The notes under the pieces: generated by a model
What the model was told of the DNA's origin: nothing
Database searches by the model: none
What the model saw: the letters and a program-made list of their open reading frames with translations, nothing else
DNA from: Candidatus Coatesiibacteriota bacterium
Lineage (GTDB): Bacteria; RBG-13-66-14
Reading direction: 5' to 3'
Assembly (NCBI GenBank): GCA_014728185.1
Contig: WJMB01000392.1
Location: 1 to 5,067, forward strand
DNA: 5,067 nt
Program-made: the position numbers and the translations under genes
In this document: piece by piece, positions 1 to 4,464 of the stretch
Layout of the letters: each line of letters begins with the position of its first letter
Position numbering within the stretch: the stretch's first letter is position 1

Positions 1-13
1 CGCCGACGAGGCT

Positions 14-30
14 TTGGCACGTTTCTTGCA
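14..30 (+). promoter_or_regulatory. Sigma-54-type (-24/-12) promoter match, rightward
   Basis: TTGGCACGTTTCTTGCA fits the RpoN consensus TGGCACG-N4-TTGC(A/T). The invariant GG is at 16-17 and the invariant GC at 28-29, the required 12-base offset. Transcription would start near 41 and run against the minus-strand gene at 150-851, as an antisense or converging transcript. No activator-binding site can be identified. The match is exact, but function is inferred. Confidence 0.5.
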
Positions 31-71
31 GCGGAGCGGGGGCGCCGGACTCCAGGACCCGCGGCCCCTTC

Positions 72-88
72 CGCAAGAAACGTGCCAA
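72..88 (-). promoter_or_regulatory. Sigma-54-type (-24/-12) promoter match, leftward
   Basis: Read on the minus strand, the second arm of the inverted repeat gives TTGGCACGTTTCTTGCG, again with GG and GC at the correct spacing. Only the base after TTGC departs from the preferred A/T. Transcription would start near 61 and leave the window on the left. It faces the other copy, so the two predicted starts are only about 20 bp apart and converge. Confidence 0.42.
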
Positions 89-149
89 AGCCGGCCCTGG
101 ATAACGGGGCGGGCGTATCTTGGGTTGCCGAGGTCCGGGCTGCGTCGGC

Positions 150-851
150 TCAGAAGACGAACTGCACGCCGGCGCCGATGTTCCAGAGGCTGAACATGTC
201 GACGTCGCCGCCGGTGGGATTGTAGGTGGTGGCCTCGATGATCAGCCGTGTGGTCTCGCTCAGGTCGAAGTGGAAACCGGCGGCCAGGTTGATGGCGAAG
301 AAGGGCGCGCCGTCGCTTTCCTCGTCATCGGTCTCGCCGTCACCGTCTTCGTCGTCGGAACCGCTGTCGCCGAAGACCACCATGGGACGGGCCGATACGT
401 GGAGGGGGAAGTAGGGGGCGTTGCTGTCGAGGTAGAGGGCGCCGCCGACGGTCAGCCCGGGCATGCTCAACCCGGCGTCGAATCCTGCGGCCAGGGAGAT
501 CGAGTCGGGATTCTGGAGGAAGGCGTACTTGAGCTCGACCTCGGCGCCGGTCCAGTAGGGGATGACGAAGATTCCGGCCCCGGTGGTCAATCCCAGGTCC
601 AGGCTGTCGGTGAGGCCGATGTCCAGGCGGCCCTGGAGCTGCAGAGCGCCGAAGGCGTCCTCGCCGTCGTCCAGATCGACGCCGTTGATGGTATCGACCA
701 GGGTGTTGCCGGGGATGTAGCTTGCGGCGGCGGTCAGGCCGACGTTGCCGTCGCCCACGGTGCGGGCGGTGGTCATATGGCCCATGAAGCAGCCCATGCC
801 GAGCGGAACGATGAAGATGAGCAAAAGGATTAACTGAGAGCTTCTGCGCAT
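150..851 (-). CDS. Secreted lipoprotein or outer-membrane beta-barrel-like protein, unknown function
   Basis: The 233-residue protein begins with a basic n-region (MRR) and a hydrophobic segment at residues 6-18, ending in LGMGC. Cys21 is a possible lipidation site in a relaxed lipobox. The rest is rich in alternating polar/hydrophobic stretches with Gly and aromatic residues, as in small beta-barrels (residues 68-80, 83-97, 101-110, 117-128, 134-141, 186-196, 201-209). It ends in GVQFVF, and a C-terminal Phe is the usual sorting signal of outer-membrane barrels. A lipidated N-terminus and a barrel C-terminus are an uncommon pair, so one reading may be wrong. Residues 161-180 are a striking Asp/Glu/Gly/Ser-rich insert that could be a surface loop or calcium-binding segment. 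The start at 851 is chosen because AGGAGA (859-864, minus strand) lies 7 nt upstream and the signal peptide begins there. The frame is open further upstream to 968, but that part lies at the transcript start and looks non-coding. No family is recognised. Confidence 0.8.
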   Translation of the reverse strand: MRRSSQLILLLIFIVPLGMGCFMGHMTTARTVGDGNVGLTAAASYIPGNTLVDTINGVDLDDGEDAFGALQLQGRLDIGLTDSLDLGLTTGAGIFVIPYWTGAEVELKYAFLQNPDSISLAAGFDAGLSMPGLTVGGALYLDSNAPYFPLHVSARPMVVFGDSGSDDEDGDGETDDEESDGAPFFAINLAAGFHFDLSETTRLIIEATTYNPTGGDVDMFSLWNIGAGVQFVF

Positions 852-975
852 AGTCGAGTCTCCTGAGAGTAGAGACGTCGGGATCGCGCGGGGCGACCCG
901 TCGAGCAGTGAACATGATTTACCACGGACAGAGCGTTTGGTACATCTGCTCCGCAGAATGAAACACACTTGGAAT

Positions 976-1004
976 AATATAGTCGATTACGCTTGATAAT
1001 TCAA
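976..1004 (-). promoter_or_regulatory. Sigma-70-type promoter of the outer-membrane-like gene
   Basis: On the minus strand, TTGAAT (999-1004) and TATATT (976-981) are separated by exactly 17 bp. Transcription would begin near 969, giving a leader of about 118 nt before the ATG at 851. This placement argues against the upstream ATG at 968 as the start codon. The site is AT-rich against the GC-rich genes. Confidence 0.65.
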
Positions 1005-1006
1005 GC
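991..1006. promoter_or_regulatory. Palindrome overlapping the -35 box, candidate operator
   Basis: GCTTGA-TAAT-TCAAGC is a perfect 6+6 inverted repeat with a 4-bp centre. It covers the whole -35 hexamer (999-1004) of the minus-strand promoter. Its size and symmetry suit a small dimeric repressor, which would block RNA polymerase. The regulator is unknown, and no regulator gene is visible in the window. Confidence 0.4.
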
Positions 1007-1417
1007 TCGACAGACTTTGCAGGGGGTTATCGATTCGAATCCTCAGCATTTTGTAGATGCCGGGAATAGCGCCCAGCGTGGCGTTTGGAACTGCGCGTCG
1101 AGAGATGCGGTGCTGCGACAATCACACCGGTTGCCAACACCCGTCCAACCGTTTCTCAAGAACCCCGCAGTAGCATTAGGGGGGAATGATAGGCGCACAT
1201 CGAACGAAGCGGACCGCTAATGGAATGTTATCAATCGCCTTACGGTTCTCTTCCCCGTCATGTAACCAAGCTGGTGCAGGGGCAGCCCGGTTTGATACAC
1301 GGGTCCGCGGGCGATAAACAGACATGAACCGACGGCCCAACCACTTGGATACCGCAGGTTAAGCCGCGCTCACCGGTGGTGAAGCTTCTCCGCCCTCCAG
1401 TCATCAATCAACGCCCC
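1007..1417. other. Intergenic stretch without a recognisable gene
   Basis: These roughly 410 bp separate two divergently transcribed genes. The base composition is more balanced than in the flanking genes, and open frames are short, without ribosome-binding sites or protein-like composition. A CGGACC at 1210-1215, preceded by a loosely similar CAT-GAAC block, faintly resembles the ends of the element at 3366-4137, but no partner end was found. No tRNA, rRNA or known riboswitch was recognised. Confidence 0.6.
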
Positions 1418-1447
1418 TTGCCCGACAGCGACGCCCTGGGGTATCAT
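1418..1447 (+). promoter_or_regulatory. Candidate sigma-70-type promoter of the ABC-F gene
   Basis: TTGCCC (1418-1423) and TATCAT (1442-1447) are 18 bp apart. Transcription would start near 1454, leaving a short leader of about 25 nt before the ATG at 1479. The -35 box is weak at its 3' end, so this is a moderate match supported mainly by position. Confidence 0.45.
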
Positions 1448-1478
1448 CACGCTCCGTCAAACCGCCAAGGAATCCGTC

Positions 1479-3095
1479 ATGCTCATCGCCCGCGACCTGG
1501 CCGCTTACGTCGGCAACACCCCGCTGTTCACCGGACTGGGCTTCGACCTGCCCGCCGGTGAACGGCTGGGCGTCGTGGGACCCAACGGCTGCGGCAAGAC
1601 GACGCTGCTGGAGATGCTGGTCGGCCGACGGGAGCCCGACGAGGGACGGGTCGAGCTCTCCAAGGGCGAAGTGCCGGGCTACCTGCCCCAGACCCTGGCC
1701 GAGCCGCCCCATATCACCGTGGGCGCCTACGTTTCCCGGGACTTCGAGAAGCTCAAGGAGCTCGGGCGCAAGATGGACCGGATCCACCGCGAGCTGGCCC
1801 GATACGCCGACGACCCCTCGTACACCGCCAAGCTGATGCGCCGTCTGGAGCGCCTGACCGACCGCTTCGAGCGTCGTGGCGGCTACGAGCTCGAGCACCG
1901 GGTGCGCCGGGTGCTCTCCGGCCTGGGCCTGGGCGGGGTCAAGCCGGGACGCCCTCTGGACAGCCTCTCCGGCGGGCAGAAGACCAAGCTGGCCCTGGCC
2001 CGCCTGCTGTTGAGCGACCCCACGCTGCTGATCCTCGACGAGCCGACCAACCACCTCGACCTGCCGGCGGTGACCTGGCTGGAGCGTCATCTCTGGCGGA
2101 ACAAAGCGTCGATGGTCATCGTCAGCCACGACCGGGCCTTCCTGGACCGCCTGGCGGGGCGCATCCTGGAGATCGAGCCCGAGAGCGCTTCCTCCCACCT
2201 CTTCCGGGGCAATTACACGGCCTACGCCGACAAGCGCCGGGAGAAGCGGGAGCTCCAGCTCAAGCACGCCGCCGCCCAGGCCGAGGAGCGCGCCCGCCTC
2301 GAGGCCTACGTCCGCAAGTACAAGGCGGGCAACCGCTCCACCCAGGCCCACGACCGCGAGCGCAAGCTGGCCCGCCTGGAGAGTGTCGAGGTGCTGGCCG
2401 AGCGCTCGGGGCCGCGGATCGACTTCCGCCCCGCCGAGCGCACGGGGGAGTGGACCCTGCGCTGCCGGGGCCTGACCGCCGGTTACGGCCCGCGCATGAT
2501 CCTGCGCGGCCTGGAGCTGGAACTGCGCCGGGGTGAGCGGATGGCCGTGGTGGGACCCAACGGCTCGGGCAAGACCACCCTGCTGCGCCTGGTCAACGGG
2601 ACGCTCCGGCCCAACCGCGGCGCCGTCGAACTGGGCGTCAATGTCCACCCGGCCTACCTCTCCCAGGAGCACGAGAACCTGAACCCCGAGCGCACGGTGC
2701 TGCAGGAGCTCCAGACGGTCACCGAGCTGCGCCATACCCCGGCCCGCTCCCTGCTGGCCCGCTTCGGCTTCTCCGCCGACGACATCGGCAAAACCGTCGG
2801 CGTGCTCAGCCAGGGCGAGAAAACCCGCCTGCGCCTGGCCCAACTGGTCTGCCTGGACCGCAACCTGCTGCTCCTCGACGAACCCACCAACCACCTGGAT
2901 TTCTGGGCCCGGGAGTCGATGGAACGGGCGCTGATCGACTTCGCGGGCTCCGTGCTGGTCGTCTCCCACGACCGCTACTTTTTGCGCCACATAGGCGTGG
3001 AGCGGGTGCTGGTGCTGCCCGAGCAGGAGCTGGTGCCCATCGCCGAGCTCGAGGATTACTACGCGCCGGGCACGGGCCGCCGGGCGACGGGGTAA
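1479..3095 (+). CDS. ABC-F family ATP-binding cassette ATPase
   Basis: This complete 538-residue protein has two ABC ATPase domains and no membrane segments, the layout of ABC-F proteins. Those act on the ribosome (translation factors such as EttA, or antibiotic-protection proteins) rather than in transport. Domain 1 has Walker A GPNGCGKT (34-41), Q-loop Gln71, signature LSGGQ (163-167), Walker B and DEPTNHLD (183-194) and switch His217. A charged helical linker follows at about 245-305, matching the P-site tRNA interaction motif region. Domain 2 has Walker A GPNGSGKT (359-366), Gln396, signature LSQGE (443-447), DEPTNHLD (467-474) and His497. Both sites look catalytically intact. The insert between Q-loop and signature of domain 1 is moderate, and there is no long C-terminal coiled coil as in Uup. 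Length is close to typical family members. AAGGA (1467-1471) lies 7 nt before the ATG. The subfamily cannot be settled by eye, so a resistance role is not claimed. Confidence 0.95.
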   Translation: MLIARDLAAYVGNTPLFTGLGFDLPAGERLGVVGPNGCGKTTLLEMLVGRREPDEGRVELSKGEVPGYLPQTLAEPPHITVGAYVSRDFEKLKELGRKMDRIHRELARYADDPSYTAKLMRRLERLTDRFERRGGYELEHRVRRVLSGLGLGGVKPGRPLDSLSGGQKTKLALARLLLSDPTLLILDEPTNHLDLPAVTWLERHLWRNKASMVIVSHDRAFLDRLAGRILEIEPESASSHLFRGNYTAYADKRREKRELQLKHAAAQAEERARLEAYVRKYKAGNRSTQAHDRERKLARLESVEVLAERSGPRIDFRPAERTGEWTLRCRGLTAGYGPRMILRGLELELRRGERMAVVGPNGSGKTTLLRLVNGTLRPNRGAVELGVNVHPAYLSQEHENLNPERTVLQELQTVTELRHTPARSLLARFGFSADDIGKTVGVLSQGEKTRLRLAQLVCLDRNLLLLDEPTNHLDFWARESMERALIDFAGSVLVVSHDRYFLRHIGVERVLVLPEQELVPIAELEDYYAPGTGRRATG

Positions 3096-3127
3096 CCTGC
3101 TGAAGGGACGCCGACAGCCTCCTGTAA

Positions 3128-3152
3128 GGCGGGGATTCCAACCCCGCCCTTT
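3128..3152 (+). terminator. Hairpin terminator after the ABC-F gene
   Basis: GGCGGGG (3128-3134) pairs perfectly with CCCCGCC (3142-3148) around a 7-nt loop. CTTT follows, and the hairpin lies 33 bp past the stop codon. The T-run is short, so termination may be partial. The sequence also resembles GC-rich palindromic intergenic repeats, and two more hairpins follow within 150 bp. Confidence 0.5.
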
Positions 3153-3216
3153 CTGGATGACCTCGAGCAAGCGGATCGTTTGCATGAGCATCGCGACCCG
3201 TTTCCGATTGTAGGTA

Positions 3217-3293
3217 AGGACCCTCAGGTCCTCCCGTTTGATCATCTTCGCAAATATTAACACCCTTGCGAGCGAGCCGACCTGAAGGTCGGC
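3217..3293. repeat. Pair of short tetraloop hairpins
   Basis: AGGACC-CTCA-GGTCCT (3217-3232) and GCCGACC-TGAA-GGTCGGC (3276-3293) are perfect stems of 6 and 7 bp, each with a 4-nt loop. Their cores are alike (GACC, four bases, GGTC). They lie 43 bp apart, between the ABC-F terminator and the fold-back element. They look like members of a dispersed palindromic repeat, or additional weak terminators, but neither is followed by a T-run. Confidence 0.55.
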
Positions 3294-3365
3294 CTCCGCA
3301 GGGGCGATCAACGCCAGGGATTATCGGTTCCCCTTGAACCGCAATCTTTGCTATGCCCTTGGAAA

Positions 3366-3395
3366 GGCATCATGGAACCTGTTCGGACCAAGTCA
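3366..3395 (+). repeat. Left terminal inverted repeat of the fold-back element
   Basis: It begins GGCATCATGGAAC and contains GTTCGGACCAAGTCA at 3381-3395. It matches the right end (4108-4137, minus strand) at 27 of 30 positions. Outside it the similarity stops abruptly, which sets the boundary at 3366. Confidence 0.75.
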
Positions 3396-3454
3396 CGGCT
3401 GATAAAGAGAGGTTCGCGAGCAAGGATTGGCTGATAAGTTGCGTTCGGCTTGAA

Positions 3455-3462
3455 TCCCGATA
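3455..3462 (+). repeat. Target-site duplication, left copy
   Basis: TCCCGATA directly abuts the first base of the nested insertion and recurs at 3825-3832 directly after its last base. An 8-bp duplication flush with both terminal repeats is the mark left by a transposase that cuts with an 8-bp stagger. Confidence 0.72.
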
Positions 3463-3824
3463 GGCATCACACACGATCCCGGACCGGATAGCTTCAACTC
3501 TAAACCTCGACCCACCTCGAAAAAAGCGACTGATATAAGGCGATGTCGAAGAAAGATTAACCAGCCGTCTTATCCTCTCGGCGCATACTCGTTATATACG
3601 CTTGTCGTTAGCCTACTTAAGATCGATGCATCATCATCGAAGCCCATGAAGCCAAGCAGTTTCTTTTGAACGCTGAGAAGCCAGAACGGGCATAACGGGA
3701 ATGGGGGAAACTCACGTAACCCGCCACAAACAGCTAATGCTAAGTGCCAACCTGCTTGCCCGCTAACTGCTGATAATTGTACGAAATTCAGTAACACCCC
3801 GGTCCGTGACAGTTTAGTGATCCC
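3463..3824. mobile_element. Nested 362-bp MITE-like insertion
   Basis: The left end is GGCATCAC, 9 bp, CGGACCGG. The right end, on the minus strand, is GGGATCAC, 10 bp, CGGACCGG. About 20 of 25 aligned positions match, with a single 1-base gap. The segment is flanked exactly by TCCCGATA on both sides. The right arm of the surrounding palindrome lacks it, giving a built-in empty-site comparison. It has no convincing gene: the minus-strand frame across it continues past its boundary into the host element and lacks a ribosome-binding site. Its base composition is more balanced than that of the genes. The 8-bp duplication and ends starting GG would be compatible with ISL3-like transposition, but the family is not established. 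It is a non-autonomous element, or a remnant of a longer one. Confidence 0.75.
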
Positions 3825-3832
3825 TCCCGATA
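3825..3832 (+). repeat. Target-site duplication, right copy
   Basis: This is the second copy of TCCCGATA, immediately after the right end of the nested insertion. Removing 3463-3832 restores continuous similarity between the left and right arms of the fold-back element. Confidence 0.72.
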
Positions 3833-3839
3833 ATATCAT

Positions 3840-4032
3840 GAGCAGTCTTGTTACTTGATATTGGGGTTGATATGAGTTGAGAGGCTCAAGGGTAGCCTTT
3901 AACTGCAAGCCAATGGACAGGGTGGGTTATCCTCGGAAGATAACTCACCCTGCTTGTTGGCTTTTTTAGTAAACAGCCACCTGATAACTACGCAACTCCT
4001 GACTGCCCCAATATCAAGCAACGAGGCTGTGC
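3840..4032. repeat. Central giant imperfect hairpin of the fold-back element
   Basis: About 92 bp on each side of 3932-3938 are inverted copies. The clearest block is CTTGATATTGGGG at 3854-3866, repeated exactly in inverse at 4006-4018. The two blocks are equidistant from the central loop. A transcript would fold into a stem of about 90 bp with internal mismatches. The innermost part is the terminator-like stem described separately. Confidence 0.75.
3907..3967 (+). terminator. Long intrinsic-terminator-like hairpin at the centre of symmetry
   Basis: Positions 3907-3931 pair with 3939-3963 around the 7-nt loop CTCGGAA. The stem has one A-C mismatch and four G-T wobbles. A run of six T (3962-3967) follows on the plus strand and overlaps the end of the stem. 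It would end plus-strand transcripts from the ABC-F side and insulate the reductase promoter at 4198. The minus strand has no T-run after the stem. Confidence 0.72.
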
Positions 4033-4107
4033 ATACCTGCAGCGTGGGCATTGTCGGACGACCCCGATCAGCGATTGCCTGCTCGGTGAGCCTTTCAATA
4101 TCAACCC

Positions 4108-4137
4108 TGACTTGGTCCGAACGCGTTCCATAATGCC
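4108..4137 (-). repeat. Right terminal inverted repeat of the fold-back element
   Basis: Read on the minus strand it begins GGCATTATGGAAC and contains GTTCGGACCAAGTCA. It differs from the left end at three of 30 positions. The strong reductase promoter begins 60 bp outside it. Confidence 0.75.
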
Positions 4138-4197
4138 CAAAACAAACCTGCGAGAAATCCGACTACCCGCGCCTCTAAGGACAACTCTCGCGCTGCC

Positions 4198-4226
4198 TTG
4201 ACAGTATTGCGAACTGATAATAAACT
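4198..4226 (+). promoter_or_regulatory. Strong sigma-70-type promoter for the reductase gene
   Basis: A perfect -35 TTGACA (4198-4203) is followed, after exactly 17 bp, by TAAACT (4221-4226), four of six matches to the -10 consensus. Transcription would start near 4233, about 230 nt upstream of the ATG at 4465. The site lies in AT-richer sequence between the mobile element and the GC-rich leader. Confidence 0.68.
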
Positions 4227-4232
4227 AGCCAC

Positions 4233-4464
4233 TCTTCAACTTCCCACCATCTACCGGGAGTGACGATGCACCACCGCACCTGAGCCACCATCGCGATGCG
4301 GCGCACCTGAATGTGCGCCGTCGGCGGCTCGGATCGGGCCGCCCGCGCAAGTTTCGCCGGGCCGACGGGGTGCGTCGTCCGGGCTCCCGGGTAATCCCCG
4401 GACCGCCCGCCGCCGCCTCCTCGGCCGCCGTAACCCGTCCCACCCCACCGAGGAGGTATCCCCG
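4233..4464 (+). promoter_or_regulatory. Long structured 5' leader of the reductase gene
   Basis: Between the predicted transcript start and the ATG lie four successive stems. Stem 1 is 4298-4306 with 4313-4321 (9 bp including one G-T, 6-nt loop). Stem 2 is 4323-4328 with 4338-4343 (6 bp). Stem 3 is 4377-4383 with 4397-4403 (7 bp). Stem 4 is 4416-4424 with 4448-4456 (9 bp) and masks the ribosome-binding site. A GGGGTG at 4367-4372 is complementary to CACCCC at 4441-4446 in the loop of stem 4, allowing an alternative fold or loop contact. No known riboswitch class is recognised. High GC content makes chance stems likely, so stem 4 carries most of the weight. Confidence 0.5.
4416..4456 (+). promoter_or_regulatory. 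Stem sequestering the Shine-Dalgarno sequence
   Basis: CCTCCTCGG (4416-4424) is an exact 9-base complement of CCGAGGAGG (4448-4456), with a 23-nt loop. The right strand contains the whole ribosome-binding site AGGAGG (4451-4456), which is 8 nt from the ATG at 4465. A stem this GC-rich should hold translation low unless another fold, a ligand, heat or a protein opens it. Confidence 0.6.

Larger units (their letters stand above)
10..92. repeat. Perfect 20-bp inverted repeat with 43-bp GC-rich loop
   Basis: The arm at 10-29 (GGCTTTGGCACGTTTCTTGC) is repeated as an exact reverse complement at 73-92. The loop is very GC-rich. Neither strand has a T-run after the second arm, so it does not look like an ordinary intrinsic terminator, although it lies just downstream of the minus-strand gene that stops at 150. 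Each arm contains a full -24/-12 promoter match pointing into the loop. It could instead be a small dispersed palindromic repeat of this genome; copy number cannot be judged from one window. Confidence 0.85.
3366..4137. mobile_element. Fold-back (palindromic) non-autonomous element carrying a nested insertion
   Basis: The two halves are inverted copies of one sequence. The left half runs 3366 to 3931 and the right half runs 4137 back to 3939, with a 7-nt centre. The outermost 30 bp (3366-3395 against 4108-4137) match at 27 of 30 positions, including an unbroken 15-bp block GTTCGGACCAAGTCA. Weaker similarity continues inward to about 3462, then resumes at about 3833-3931 against 4040-3939. The only large difference is an extra segment of 370 bp in the left half, explained by a nested insertion. 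Without it the element would be about 402 bp with arms near 200 bp. No transposase is encoded, so movement would depend on an enzyme supplied elsewhere. No matching direct repeats are seen outside 3366 and 4137, and together with the diverged arms this suggests an old insertion. It could instead be two inverted copies of a repeat that landed side by side. Confidence 0.7.

Noticed and set aside
120..833. Plus-strand open frame opposite the outer-membrane-like gene
   Set aside because: Shadow frame of Gly/Val/Asp/Ala repeats without a ribosome-binding site; the minus strand has signal peptide, promoter and terminal Phe.
852..968. Upstream extension of the outer-membrane-like gene to an ATG at 968
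   Set aside because: The predicted transcript start is near 969, the extension is Arg/Ser/Cys-rich and not signal-like, and a good AGGAGA plus signal peptide sits at the 851 start.
1027..1045. GATTCGAATC resembling the T-loop of a tRNA
   Set aside because: The flanking bases do not form a T-stem, and no acceptor or anticodon arm can be found around it.
993..1220. Plus-strand frame of 75 codons in the first intergenic region
   Set aside because: The start is within the promoter palindrome, there is no ribosome-binding site, and the composition does not look like protein.
3140..3243. Short minus-strand peptide with basic, helix-like composition (starts MIKREDLRV)
   Set aside because: No ribosome-binding site at a usable distance, it reads through hairpin repeats, and the frame has no stop until deep inside the antisense of the ABC-F gene.
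1404..3311. Long minus-strand open frame (635 codons) opposite the ABC-F gene
   Set aside because: The plus strand encodes an unmistakable two-domain ABC-F ATPase. The minus frame is a GC-driven shadow with repetitive Gln/Ala/Gly/Val composition and no domain.
3570..3908. Minus-strand frame of 112 codons
   Set aside because: It crosses the precise boundary between the nested insertion and the fold-back element, has no ribosome-binding site, and reads like translated repeat.
3988..4131. Minus-strand 47-codon frame in the right arm, with a CPRC motif, starting inside the terminal repeat
   Set aside because: The matching left-arm frame (from 3372) stops after 20 codons and no ribosome-binding site is present. 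The similarity is better explained by the inverted arms than by coding.
3358..4145. Target-site duplication of the outer fold-back element
   Set aside because: The 8 bp on either side (CTTGGAAA and CAAAACAA) do not match; any duplication has decayed or the ends are slightly different.
3397..4220. Five plus-strand CTGATAA heptamers (3399, 3431, 3770, 3981, 4214)
   Set aside because: Several lie inside the repeated arms and the nested element, so they are not independent. Spacing is irregular and no factor is suggested.
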